Below are positions 1 through 7,526 of a DNA stretch of 15,412 nucleotides, piece after piece. Where the stretch lies: the NCBI GenBank assembly GCA_036569845.1, contig DATCPY010000127.1, positions 1 through 15,412 on the forward strand, given 5' to 3'. The position numbers and the translations under genes are program-made. The notes beneath the pieces were generated by a model. It did not search any database. It was not told the DNA's origin and was given only the letters and a program-made list of their open reading frames with translations. This stretch comes from UBA4735 sp036569845 (GTDB lineage: Bacteria > Chloroflexota > Limnocylindria > P2-11E). Within the stretch, counting starts at the first letter, position 1. The number at the start of each line of letters is the position of its first letter.

Positions 1-67
1 GGTACGCGGGCAGGTCCGCGTCGTCGCGCGGGGCGCCGTACGTCATGAGCAGGATGCCGGTCGTCAC
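1..67 (-). CDS. hemH: Ferrochelatase, N-terminal fragment (runs off left edge)
   Basis: Only the first 22 codons are present. Reading the minus strand from a GTG at 67-65 gives MTTGILLMTYGAPRDDADLP and then AY, the characteristic first beta-strand and YG(A/T/S)PR turn of ferrochelatases. The GTG overlaps the hemE stop codon (GTGA, 4 nt), the same coupling used through the rest of the operon. Family knowledge: ferrochelatase inserts Fe(II) into a porphyrin; next to hemQ the substrate is probably coproporphyrin III (CpfC type) rather than protoporphyrin IX. The catalytic His and Glu lie beyond the window, so function is inferred from the N terminus and context only. Confidence 0.8.
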   Translation of the reverse strand, partial: MTTGILLMTYGAPRDDADLPAY

Positions 68-1104
68 GCGGCCACCAGCGCGCTCTCCTCGCGCACGAGC
101 GCCGCGAGCCGCGCGAGCGTGTCGGCCTCGGTCTGCGGCAGGACGCCGTGCCCGAGGTTGAAGATGTGGCCGCGCCGGCCGGCCGCGCGGCGCAGCACGT
201 CGCGCGCGCCGGCCGCGACGACGTCGAACGGCGCGAGGCAGATCCCCGGATCGAGATTGCCCTGCAGCGCGATCTCCGGGCCGACGAGCGCCGCGGCCTC
301 GTCGAGTGGCACGCGCCAGTCGACGCTGACCGCCTCCGCGCCGGCGCGCGCCATCGCCGGCAGGAGGAGCGGATTGCCGGTCGCGAAGTGGATGCGCGGC
401 GCGCCGAGACCGTCGAGCGCCGCGAAGATCCGCGCCGTGTGAGGCAGGACGGTACGCGCATAGTCGTCCGGCGCGAGGGCGCCGGCCCACGAGTCGAAGA
501 GCTGGATGACGTCAGCGCCCGCCGCGACCTGCGCGCGTAGGTACCGCGACAGGACCTCGACGAGCGTGTTCATCAGCTGCGCCCACAGCTCCGGCTCGCC
601 GAAGAGCATCGCCTTCGTCCGCGCGAGATCGCGGCTGGGGCGGCCCTCGATGAGATACGACGCGAGCGTGAACGGGGCGCCGGCGAATCCGACGAGCGCG
701 ATCTGGGGTGGCAGGTCGCGGCGCAGAGCGCGGATCGTCTCGAACAGGTACGGCGTCGCCTCCTCGGCCGCCACCACGCGAAGCCCCTCGACATCCGCGG
801 CGGTGCGGACGGGCACCTCGACGATCGGTCCGATCTCGGGCTCGATGCGGAACGGCACGCCCATGCCGTCGAGCGGCAGCATGATGTCGGCGTAGAGCAC
901 CGCCGCGTCGACCCCGAGTCGTTCGACCGGCATCCGCGTCACGCGCGCGCAGAGCTCGGGCGTGCGGGCCATCTCGAGGATGCCGTACCGCTCGCGGAGC
1001 GCGCGGTACTCCTCGAGGCAGCGGCCAGCCTGACGCATGAACCACACCGGCGTGCGCTCGACGGCCTCCCGCCGAGCCGCACGAACGAGCAGCGGCGCGG
1101 TCAT
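64..1104 (-). CDS. hemE: Uroporphyrinogen decarboxylase
   Basis: HemE removes four acetate carboxyls from uroporphyrinogen III to give coproporphyrinogen III in the cytoplasm. The protein is 346 aa, the normal family length. Visible motifs are PVWFMRQAGR (residues 19-28, with substrate-binding Arg24 and Arg28), YADIMLPLDGMG (71-82, key Asp73), GFAGAPFTLASY (139-150), QGNLDP (281-286) and the C-terminal FNLGHGVLPQT (315-325, His319). The ATG at 1104 was chosen because it begins just before the first conserved block and overlaps the hemQ stop by 4 nt (ATGA). The frame stays open about 99 codons further upstream, but that part is a shadow of hemQ. It is followed by hemH with a GTGA overlap. Identity is secure. 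Confidence 0.97.
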   Translation of the reverse strand: MTAPLLVRAARREAVERTPVWFMRQAGRCLEEYRALRERYGILEMARTPELCARVTRMPVERLGVDAAVLYADIMLPLDGMGVPFRIEPEIGPIVEVPVRTAADVEGLRVVAAEEATPYLFETIRALRRDLPPQIALVGFAGAPFTLASYLIEGRPSRDLARTKAMLFGEPELWAQLMNTLVEVLSRYLRAQVAAGADVIQLFDSWAGALAPDDYARTVLPHTARIFAALDGLGAPRIHFATGNPLLLPAMARAGAEAVSVDWRVPLDEAAALVGPEIALQGNLDPGICLAPFDVVAAGARDVLRRAAGRRGHIFNLGHGVLPQTEADTLARLAALVREESALVAA

Positions 1105-1799
1105 GCCGGCATGCGCGAACGGGCGCCGTCGATCAGGTCGAGCGCCTCGGCGAGCGGCATCGCCGCACCGACGAAGATCGGGGTCTCGCGTTCGGTGTAC
1201 GACGATGACTCCGTCTCGCGCAGGTCGGCGACGAGGGCGAGGAAGTCGCGCGGATCGGGCGCCTCGAACGCGACGACGAACTCGTTGTCGTCGATGCCGA
1301 AGCTGTACCCGGTGTGGATCCGCACGTCGGGATACTTGTGACCGACCGCAAAGTGGCCGCCCATGATCCGCGTGCGCTCCGCGAGCGGCAACGCGTACCA
1401 CGCGCGCTTCTTCGTCATCGGATACACGACGACGTACGGCTTGTCGCCGACCGGCCCCGCGGGCGCGCGGTGCTCGGTCGCGGCGGCCTCGTGCTCGCCG
1501 AGGTACTTGGACTTCCGCCGCGCCGCGAAGTACGCGTACGGCCGGGTGCTCCAGGCCCAGAACGCGGTCGCCGCGAGGCGGCTCTCCGCCGTCCGGAGGT
1601 CCGCGGCGTCACCGGCGACGAGCCAGAGGAGAACATCTGCGTCGCTGCGGGTCCCGACCAGCGAGTACGCGTGCGCGGCCACGCCGCAGGATGCGACCGC
1701 GTCGGCGAACTCGCGCTTGTCGCGCTCGCGGTGGGCGTCGTCGCGCCGCCGCCACTCCGGCGAGGCAGCGAGGGTCAGGTAGCGGAACAGCTCGTTCAT
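1101..1799 (-). CDS. hemQ: Coproheme decarboxylase (chlorite dismutase family)
   Basis: HemQ/ChdC decarboxylates two propionates of Fe-coproporphyrin III (coproheme) to give heme b, using H2O2. The protein is 232 aa. The central block PYVVVYPMTKKRAWY (121-135) carries the YPM(T/S)K motif with the probable radical Tyr126. Downstream, MGGHFAVGHKYPDVR (146-160) carries the likely proximal heme ligand His149. SFGIDDNEFVVAFEAPDP (166-183) and YTERETPIFV (201-210) are typical of the non-Firmicute members. The ATG at 1799 overlaps the hemL stop by 4 nt. True chlorite dismutase is an alternative by homology, but the place between hemL and hemE/hemH argues for the heme pathway. The oxidase step (HemY/CgoX) that should feed HemH and HemQ is not seen here. 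Confidence 0.94.
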   Translation of the reverse strand: MNELFRYLTLAASPEWRRRDDAHRERDKREFADAVASCGVAAHAYSLVGTRSDADVLLWLVAGDAADLRTAESRLAATAFWAWSTRPYAYFAARRKSKYLGEHEAAATEHRAPAGPVGDKPYVVVYPMTKKRAWYALPLAERTRIMGGHFAVGHKYPDVRIHTGYSFGIDDNEFVVAFEAPDPRDFLALVADLRETESSSYTERETPIFVGAAMPLAEALDLIDGARSRMPA

Positions 1800-3073
1800 C
1801 GGGCCATCTCCAAAAGGACGTGATCGGCCGCGTCGCCGATCGCGTCGATATCCGCTTCGTCGTGGGCAAGCGACAAGAACGCGCATTCGAGCTGCGAGGG
1901 CGGGAGCAGGACGCCGCGCTCGCGCATGCCGCGGTGGAAGCGCGCGAAGCGCCCCCGGTCGACGCGCGCAGTGTCGCTCTCGTTCGCGATGGGCGCGTCA
2001 GTGAAGAAGAGCGTGAGCAGCGAGCCGACGCGCTGCACGCGCGCCGGCACGCCGGCATCCGCGGCGGCGGCCGCGAGCCGCGCTTCGAGCCGCGCGCCAA
2101 GCGACTCGAGCCGCGCATAGGCCCCGCCGTCCAGATGGGCGAGCGTCGCGAGACCGGCGGCCATCGCGAGCGGATTGCCGGAGAGCGTCCCGGCCTGATA
2201 CGCCGGTCCGAGCGGCGCGACGTGCGACATGAGCGCGCGCGACCCGCCGTACGCGCCGACCGGGAGGCCGCCGCCGATGACCTTGCCGAAGCACGCCAGA
2301 TCCGGCCGCACGCCGGTCCGCTCGAGGGCGCCACCCCGGGCGACGCGGAAGCCGGTGATGACCTCGTCGAAGACGAGGAGCGCGCCCGTGCGATCGCAGA
2401 GCGCGCGCAGACCGGCGAGGAACCCGGGGCCGGGTGGGACGCAACCCATGTTGCCGGCGAAGGGCTCGACGATGACCGCCGCGATCGTGTCGTCGATCGC
2501 GCGCTCGCATGCCGCGCGGTCGTTGTACTCGACGACGATCGTCTCCCCGGCCGTCGCCGCGCTCACGCCGGCCGAGTCGGGGAGGCCCAGCGTCGCGACG
2601 CCGGAGCCCGCGCGGGCGAGCAGCCCGTCGCTGTGCCCGTGATAGCCGCCCGCGAACTTTACGATCCGCATGCGTCCGGTCGCGGCGCGTGCGACGCGCA
2701 GCACGCTCATCGCGGCCTCCGTGCCCGACGATACGAAGCGGAGCATCTCGACCGCCCGATACGCGGCGACGATCGTCTCCGCGAGCTCGACCTCGAGCGG
2801 CGTCGGCGCGCCGTACGACGTGCCGAGCCCCGCCTGCCGCGTGATCGCGGCCACGACGTCGGGGTGCGCGTGGCCGAGGATGAGCGGGCCCCACGAGCAC
2901 ACGAGGTCGATGTACTCGTTACCGTCGGCATCCCACACGCGTGATCCGGCGCCGCGCACGATGAACGGCGGCTCACCGCCGACCGCGCGGTACGCCCGCA
3001 CGGGGCTGGAGACGCCGCCCGGCATCACCGCCTCCGCGCGGCGCAGCAGGGCCTGGTTCGCGCCGGCGGTCAC
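1796..3073 (-). CDS. hemL: Glutamate-1-semialdehyde 2,1-aminomutase
   Basis: HemL converts glutamate-1-semialdehyde to 5-aminolevulinate with PLP/PMP, the second step of the C5 route begun by HemA. From the start chosen the protein is 425 aa, the standard length. Motifs: PGGVSSPVRA near residues 18-27, the cofactor phosphate loop SSGTEAAM (about 115-122), YHGHSDG (about 144-150), LVFDEVITGFR (about 234-244) and CFGKVIGGGLPVGAYGG with the Schiff-base lysine at about 264. Two in-frame GTG codons lie close together, at 3079 and 3073. I prefer 3073 because it gives the GTGA 4-nt overlap with the hemB stop that other junctions show; the longer form adds only two residues. Identity is secure, the exact start is not. 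Confidence 0.96.
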   Translation of the reverse strand: MTAGANQALLRRAEAVMPGGVSSPVRAYRAVGGEPPFIVRGAGSRVWDADGNEYIDLVCSWGPLILGHAHPDVVAAITRQAGLGTSYGAPTPLEVELAETIVAAYRAVEMLRFVSSGTEAAMSVLRVARAATGRMRIVKFAGGYHGHSDGLLARAGSGVATLGLPDSAGVSAATAGETIVVEYNDRAACERAIDDTIAAVIVEPFAGNMGCVPPGPGFLAGLRALCDRTGALLVFDEVITGFRVARGGALERTGVRPDLACFGKVIGGGLPVGAYGGSRALMSHVAPLGPAYQAGTLSGNPLAMAAGLATLAHLDGGAYARLESLGARLEARLAAAAADAGVPARVQRVGSLLTLFFTDAPIANESDTARVDRGRFARFHRGMRERGVLLPPSQLECAFLSLAHDEADIDAIGDAADHVLLEMAR

Positions 3074-4059
3074 GACCACGTCGCGGCCTCGAGCGCGAAG
3101 TACGTGATCACGACGTCCGCGCCCGCGCGGACGATGCCGACCAGCGCCTCGCGCGCGGCGCGCTCGCGGTCGAGCCAGCCGCGTTCGGCTGCGGCGCAGA
3201 TCGCGGCGTACTCGCCGCTCACCTGGTACGCGGCGAGCGGGACGTCGAAGCGCTCACGCGCCCGCGCGAGCACGTCGAGGTAGGGACCAGCCGGCTTCAC
3301 CATGAGCATGTCCGCGCCCTCCGCAAGGTCGCTCGCCATCTCGGCCAACGCTTCGCGGCCATTCGGCGGATCCATCTGGTAGCCGCTGCGATCGCCCTCG
3401 CGCGGCGCGCAGTCGGCGGCCTCGCGGAACGGGCCGTAGAACGCGGAGGCGTACTTCGCCGAGTACGCGAGGATCGCGGTCGTCTCGTGGCCGCGCCGGT
3501 CGAGGCCCGAGCGGATCGCGGCGACGCGCCCGTCCATCATGTCCGACGGCGCGACGATGTCCGCGCCCGCCGCGGCGTACGCGGCGGCCGCTTCCGCGAG
3601 GAGCGGCAGCGTCGCGTCGTTGTCCACGCTGCCGTCGCGTCCGATCACGCCGCAATGGCCGTGGCTCGTGTATTCGCAGAGGCAGACGTCGGCGATGAGC
3701 GCGAGCTCCGTCCCGCTCGCGCGGATCCGTCGCAGCGCGTCGGGTACCGGACCGAGCGGGTCGCGCGCCCCGCTGCCCTCCTCGTCCTTCGCGTCGGGCA
3801 AGCCGAATAGGAGCAGCCCGCCGATACCCGCGGCGGCCGCGCGCTCCGCGACCTGCACCGCGTCGCGCGCAGGCCAGCGCGAGTGGCCCGACAGCGACGC
3901 GATCGGCTCCGGGACCGAGATGCGCGCATCGAAGAACACCGGAAGGACGAGCGAGCGCGGATCGATACGGTGCTCGCGCACGAGCGAGCGCAGCGCGGCG
4001 CCTCGCCGCAGCCGGCGGTGCCGGTCAAAGGTCACAGGATCAGCGACGGACGATCGCAT
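3070..4059 (-). CDS. hemB: Porphobilinogen synthase (delta-aminolevulinic acid dehydratase)
   Basis: HemB condenses two 5-aminolevulinate molecules to porphobilinogen. The 329-aa length is typical. The metal site DVCLCEYTSHGHCG (124-137) has all three cysteines (126, 128, 136), marking the zinc-dependent class rather than the Mg-only class with Asp at these sites. The two active-site lysines are seen in YSAKYAS (Lys202) and MVKPAGPYLD (Lys255); the substrate-binding RSGYQMDPPNGREA lies at 224-237. The ATG at 4059 has a good ribosome binding site (GGGAGGG, 5 nt upstream). It overlaps hemD by 20 nt, longer than other junctions; a GTG at 4035 would avoid this but has no ribosome binding site and would shorten the N terminus. 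Confidence 0.97.
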   Translation of the reverse strand: MRSSVADPVTFDRHRRLRRGAALRSLVREHRIDPRSLVLPVFFDARISVPEPIASLSGHSRWPARDAVQVAERAAAAGIGGLLLFGLPDAKDEEGSGARDPLGPVPDALRRIRASGTELALIADVCLCEYTSHGHCGVIGRDGSVDNDATLPLLAEAAAAYAAAGADIVAPSDMMDGRVAAIRSGLDRRGHETTAILAYSAKYASAFYGPFREAADCAPREGDRSGYQMDPPNGREALAEMASDLAEGADMLMVKPAGPYLDVLARARERFDVPLAAYQVSGEYAAICAAAERGWLDRERAAREALVGIVRAGADVVITYFALEAATWS

Positions 4060-4756
4060 CGGTCCCTCCCACGAGCTCGCACACCGCGCGCTCGATCTCG
4101 CCATCATCGGGTCCGGTCACGTGCGCCTCGATCCCGAGCGAGGCGCGGGCGCGGGCCGCCGCCGTCTCGCCGATCGCGACCGCGCCGGCGAGGCGCGCGC
4201 GCGACAGCGCGAAGCCGTCGACGGCCGACGGTGAGGCGAACACGGCGATCGCGCCGTCCGGGATCGCCTCGCGCGGCGCGATGGGCACGGTGCGGTACGC
4301 GACGATCTCCCCTGGCGTCGCGCCGCGGGCGGCGAGGATCGCGAGCGGCTCGGGTATGGCGCGATCGGATCGGGCGAGGAGGATCGACCCGCGCGGCAGC
4401 GGCAGCTCGGCCGCGAGCGCGCGGCCGCTCGCGACGGACGGCGTGAAGACCACGCGCAGGCCCGCGTCCTGGCACGCGCTCGCCGTCGCCGCGCCGACCG
4501 CCGCCACCGGCGCGGCGCAGACGGCTCCGCCCATCGCGGTCGCGACCGCGCGCGCGCCCGCCTGGCTCGTGATCACGAGCAGGTCATCGACGGTGAGCGC
4601 GCCGATCGTGTCGCGGAGCGCACGCGCGTCCTCGAGGGGCCACACCTCAACGCACGGGGTCTCGCAGGTCGGGATGCCACGTGCCAGTAGCCGCGCGGCG
4701 AGCCGTTCGTTCTCGCCCCGCGGGCGTGTGAGGAGCACCAACGGCTCAGACCGCAT
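4040..4756 (-). CDS. hemD: Uroporphyrinogen-III synthase
   Basis: HemD closes and inverts ring D of hydroxymethylbilane to give uroporphyrinogen III, the branch point to heme, siroheme and B12. The family is poorly conserved in sequence, so the call rests on 238-aa length, a two-lobed Rossmann-like pattern and position between hemC and hemB. Recognisable pieces are LVLLTRP at the N terminus, DLLVITSQAGARAV in the first lobe, PVAAVGAATASACQDAG at the hinge followed by VASGRALAAELP, and IAVFASPSAVDGF in the second part. The ATG at 4756 overlaps the hemC end by 11 nt. The open frame continues upstream to 4846, but that stretch overlaps hemC and lacks family similarity. Confidence 0.92.
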   Translation of the reverse strand: MRSEPLVLLTRPRGENERLAARLLARGIPTCETPCVEVWPLEDARALRDTIGALTVDDLLVITSQAGARAVATAMGGAVCAAPVAAVGAATASACQDAGLRVVFTPSVASGRALAAELPLPRGSILLARSDRAIPEPLAILAARGATPGEIVAYRTVPIAPREAIPDGAIAVFASPSAVDGFALSRARLAGAVAIGETAAARARASLGIEAHVTGPDDGEIERAVCELVGGTDAIVRR

Positions 4757-5597
4757 GGCGGGCTCCGAGCTCCGCGGCGGCGAGCCGCGCGAGCGCGAAC
4801 GGATCGGGGCCTCGCAGGCGGATCCGGCGCCCGTCGATCGACGCATCGAGGGTGATGTCGCCGCCGCTCACGATCGCGAGCGCGCCGAGCGCCAGCTCGC
4901 AGCTGCCGCCGATGAGCCGCAGCAGCTCGCGCTCGGCATCGGTCGCGGCGCGGGTCGGCGCGTCGTCGATCGCCGCGAGGCGATCGCGCGCTGCTCCGTC
5001 GTCCGCGCGGCACTGCACGGCGATCGCGCCTTGTCCGGGCGCCGGGAGCATCAGTTCGAGTTCGAGGATCTCCCTATCGCCGACGGTGAGGCCTAGGCGG
5101 CGGAGCCCCGCGAGCGCGAGGACCGTGGCGTCGTAGTCGCCGCGCGCGACCTTCGCGAGCCGGGTTTCGACGTTGCCGCGGATCGGCGCCGTGGTGATGT
5201 CCGGTCGCAGACGCCGCAGCGCGGAGTCGCGCCGAGGGCTCGACGTGCCGACCCGCGCGCCCTGCGGCAGCGTCGCCAGTCCGCCGCGCGCGGAGGTGAT
5301 GAGCACGTCGCGCGGATCCTCGCGCGGCAGGACGGCCGCGATGACCAGACCCGGCCGGTCGCCGGTGGGCAGATCTTTCAGCGAGTGCACCGCCGCGTCG
5401 ATCTCACCGACCCGAAGCGCGTCCTCGATCGCGGTGACGAAGACGCCGTCGCCGAGCTCGTGGAAAGGCTTCGACGAGGCGTCGCCGGCCGTGGAGATGA
5501 CGCGTGTCTCGACCTCCGCGCCGAGCGCCTCCGCGGCGATCCGCGTCTGCGCGAGCGCGAGAGCGCTGCCGCGCGTGCCGAGCCGGAGTGCGGTCAC
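4746..5597 (-). CDS. hemC: Porphobilinogen deaminase (hydroxymethylbilane synthase)
   Basis: HemC polymerises four porphobilinogen units into hydroxymethylbilane on a dipyrromethane cofactor. The 283-aa protein is slightly short against the usual 300-310, mainly in the C-terminal domain. Motifs: LRLGTRGSALALAQ (4-17), AVHSLKDLPT with catalytic Asp75 (69-78), RVGTSSPRR (115-123), RGNVETRL (140-147), LPAPGQGAIAVQCR (184-197) and the cofactor-attachment region LIGGSCELALGA with Cys233. The last is usually GGC(Q/S)xPxGA, so the SCELAL variant is a mild departure, but the cysteine is kept. The GTG start at 5597 overlaps the hemA stop by 4 nt (GTGA). Confidence 0.97.
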   Translation of the reverse strand: MTALRLGTRGSALALAQTRIAAEALGAEVETRVISTAGDASSKPFHELGDGVFVTAIEDALRVGEIDAAVHSLKDLPTGDRPGLVIAAVLPREDPRDVLITSARGGLATLPQGARVGTSSPRRDSALRRLRPDITTAPIRGNVETRLAKVARGDYDATVLALAGLRRLGLTVGDREILELELMLPAPGQGAIAVQCRADDGAARDRLAAIDDAPTRAATDAERELLRLIGGSCELALGALAIVSGGDITLDASIDGRRIRLRGPDPFALARLAAAELGARHAV

Positions 5598-6760
5598 AGC
5601 TTGAACAGATCTCGCGCGCTCGCCTCGCGCTCCGGCGATTCGCGGAGCCGGACCGTCGGCTCATGGATCAGCGCGTGCGCGAGCGATTCCGAGAGCGATT
5701 CCACGACGCGCCGGTCGCGCTCGGGCAGGTGCTGGAGCCGCGCGAGCGCCCGCTCCAGGTGCGCCGTCCGGATCGACTCCGCGCGCGCGCGGAGCGCGCT
5801 GATCGCGGGCACGGCGTCGCGCGCACGGAGCTCCCGCATGATCTCGTCGGCGGCGGTGTCGCAGCGGGCCTCGATGTCGGCGAGCGCCGCGTCGTCGAGC
5901 TCGCTGCCGGCGCCTGCGGCGAGCCTGTCCACGTCGACGTAACGGAGCCCGTCGAGGGCGCGCGCCTCAGACGGCACGCTGCGCGGGACGGCGAGGTCCA
6001 CGATCGTGAGCGGTCCGTGCGCGAGCCGGGCCGTAAGACGCGGCACCGTCAACACCGTTCCGCGCGTGTCGGCGGCCGCGATGACCACGTCGGCCGTCGC
6101 GAGCGCGTCCTCGAGCTGATCGAGCGGGATCGCGCGCCCACCGTGCTCGGCGGCGACCGCCTCGCCGCGCGCGGCGTCACGGTTCGCGACGATCACGTCA
6201 CCGGTCCGCGAGCCGAGCGCCCGGAGCGCGAGCTTGCCCACTTCGCCGGCGCCGATGACGAGCACCGTTGCGGTCGTTGGCGCCGGCAGACCGGCGAGCG
6301 CGGCATCGACCGCCAGCGAGCCGAGCGTGCGCCGGACGGATCCGAGCGGCGTCGTACGGCGGAGCTCGCGCCCGGTCTCGAGCGCACGGCGCACGACCAG
6401 CGCGAGCACGGGGTCGAGCCCCTCGCCGCGCGCGGCCTCGTACGCGCGGCGGAGCTGGCCGAGGATCTGGGCCTCGCCGCGAACGGCCGAATCGAGGCCG
6501 CACACGACGCGCAGCAGCTGCCGTACGGCGTCCTTACCGCTGCGGAGGTGGCCCGCCGCGGGAAGCTCTGTGCCGAGCCGCGCGGAGAGCAGGTCGCGAT
6601 CGCTCGGGTCCGCGATCAGGACCTCGGCGCGATGGCAGGTGAGCAGGACCAGGCGATCCGATCCGTCTGCCCCGGCCAGCGCCTCCGCGAAGCGCTCCCG
6701 GACGCCGATGTCGGCATCACGTTGGTTCAGGGAGAACAACGCGACATCAGAAGCGGACAT
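5594..6760 (-). CDS. hemA: Glutamyl-tRNA reductase
   Basis: HemA reduces glutamyl-tRNA(Glu) to glutamate-1-semialdehyde with NADPH and is normally the controlled first step. The 388-aa protein has the N-terminal catalytic domain with nucleophile Cys42 in LLTCHRAEV (family: STCNRTE), RVVCGLDSAVRGEAQILGQ (84-102), the NADPH domain with VLVIGAGEVGKLALRAL and VIVANRD, then the helical dimerisation domain. Odd points: the catalytic loop reads TCHRAE, and the usual His of the HLFRVAxGLDS motif is Gln81 (QLLRVVCGLDS). There is no convincing Shine-Dalgarno before the ATG at 6760; a TACGGT hexamer lies exactly 6 nt upstream, suggesting a leaderless mRNA. It is the first gene of the operon proper, 85 bp after the PP-loop gene. 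Confidence 0.96.
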   Translation of the reverse strand: MSASDVALFSLNQRDADIGVRERFAEALAGADGSDRLVLLTCHRAEVLIADPSDRDLLSARLGTELPAAGHLRSGKDAVRQLLRVVCGLDSAVRGEAQILGQLRRAYEAARGEGLDPVLALVVRRALETGRELRRTTPLGSVRRTLGSLAVDAALAGLPAPTTATVLVIGAGEVGKLALRALGSRTGDVIVANRDAARGEAVAAEHGGRAIPLDQLEDALATADVVIAAADTRGTVLTVPRLTARLAHGPLTIVDLAVPRSVPSEARALDGLRYVDVDRLAAGAGSELDDAALADIEARCDTAADEIMRELRARDAVPAISALRARAESIRTAHLERALARLQHLPERDRRVVESLSESLAHALIHEPTVRLRESPEREASARDLFKL

Positions 6761-6795
6761 GTGGCGACCGTACGGCCGGTCCCCGGGCGCGCCAA
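6761..6795 (-). promoter_or_regulatory. Candidate promoter for the hemA-H operon, leaderless
   Basis: On the minus strand the order is TTGGCG (6795-6790), 17 nt, TACGGT (6772-6767), 6 nt, then the hemA ATG. TTGGCG matches 4 of 6 bases of the -35 consensus and TACGGT fits a TAnnnT -10 box. The spacing puts transcription start at or within a base of the ATG. No Shine-Dalgarno is seen. This is sequence pattern only; no transcript data. Confidence 0.5.
6766..6781. repeat. Inverted repeat over the hemA -10 box
   Basis: GACCG (6766-6770) and CGGTC (6777-6781) form a perfect 5-bp inverted repeat with a 6-nt centre, covering the proposed -10 hexamer. It could be an operator for a dimeric repressor, but short inverted repeats are common in GC-rich DNA. 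Confidence 0.3.
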
Positions 6796-6806
6796 ATCAG
6801 GCGCCC
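6785..6806. repeat. Inverted repeat flanking the hemA -35 box
   Basis: GGGCGC (6785-6790) and GCGCCC (6801-6806) are perfect 6-bp arms around a 10-nt centre; the proposed -35 TTGGCG lies over one arm and its edge. No T-tract follows on either strand, so it is not a typical terminator. Operator function is a guess. Confidence 0.3.
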
Positions 6807-6845
6807 AGGTTTGCCGAGTTTCCGGTCTTACACCGAGGAGCGTCG

Positions 6846-7526
6846 CTAGGGCGTGAGCTCGATGTCCAGCTGGACGAAGTCGCCATCGGCGCGCCGTTCG
6901 CCGGGCCGCCACCGGAGCGGCGTCCGGAACAGCGGCCCGGCGAACGTGAACGAGTGGTACTCGCCGTTCTCGCCCGCGGGGTCGATGCCGGTGGCGCCGA
7001 TCTCGGCCGCGAACCGCTCGTCGATGACCCGACCGAGCCACTCCGGTCCGAGCTTTCCGACCTCAACGCACGTAAGCACCGCGCGGCTGCCGCTCGCGAC
7101 GAACTCGGCGACGAGCGCCGCCGGCGGCTCGCCCCAGATCGGCTCGACGTGCGCGAGGCCGACGTCCCGGACGCGCTCTTCGTACCACGCGCGCACGTCC
7201 GCGAGGTGGATGTCCCCGAAGACGACGCCCGTGAAGCCCTCGGCCTTGAGCGACGCGAGCATCTCGCGGAAGGCCGGCTCGTAGCGGTCCCAGGGCACGC
7301 CGAGCGCGCGGAGGTCCATGCCGATCGCCTCGGCCTGCGCGCGGATGACGTCCGAGCGCGTCGCGTGGAAGCGCACGCGGTCCGTCGCCGGGTCGTAGAA
7401 GTTGAGCAATCGCGTGACGGCGAGCCCGCGTGACCGGGCGCGCATCAGCGCGAGCGCGCTGTCCTTGCCGCCGGACCACATGAGCGCGTACCGCTCAACG
7501 GACGCCGAACTCGATGGCGACGGCAC
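6846..7526 (-). CDS. Dph6-like PP-loop ATPase (diphthine-ammonia ligase family)
   Basis: The 226-aa protein belongs to the N-type ATP pyrophosphatase (PP-loop) family related to archaeal/eukaryal Dph6. The PP-loop SGGKDS is at residues 18-23, GDIHLADVRAWYEERV lies in the middle, and the family-specific GENGEYHSFTFAGPLF is near the C terminus. Such enzymes adenylate a carboxylate or carbonyl and transfer ammonia. Bacteria lack diphthamide, so the eukaryotic function does not carry over and the substrate is unknown. The GTG start at 7526 is set by a strong Shine-Dalgarno, AAGGAGGT (7542-7535), 8 nt upstream. It overlaps the Cys-rich gene by 32 nt and so is translated from the same message. It sits between heme genes and a BtuF-like gene, hinting at a tetrapyrrole or corrinoid link, which is inference. 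Confidence 0.88.
   Translation of the reverse strand: MPSPSSSASVERYALMWSGGKDSALALMRARSRGLAVTRLLNFYDPATDRVRFHATRSDVIRAQAEAIGMDLRALGVPWDRYEPAFREMLASLKAEGFTGVVFGDIHLADVRAWYEERVRDVGLAHVEPIWGEPPAALVAEFVASGSRAVLTCVEVGKLGPEWLGRVIDERFAAEIGATGIDPAGENGEYHSFTFAGPLFRTPLRWRPGERRADGDFVQLDIELTP

Noticed and set aside
1105..1401. N-terminal extension of HemE (99 extra residues)
   Set aside because: Overlaps hemQ, Arg-rich and without similarity; the ATG at 1104 gives the standard HemE length.
1691..2944. Long plus-strand open frame (417 codons) opposite hemL and hemQ
   Set aside because: Antisense shadow: Arg/Asp/Ala-rich, no domain, and hemL/hemQ on the other strand have clear family motifs throughout.
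5504..6856. Long plus-strand open frame (450 codons) opposite hemA
   Set aside because: Low-complexity Arg-rich translation typical of GC-rich antisense frames; hemA is unmistakable on the minus strand.
6846..7526. PP-loop gene as evidence of diphthamide synthesis
   Set aside because: Bacteria lack EF-2 diphthamide; only the family fold, not the pathway, can be inferred.
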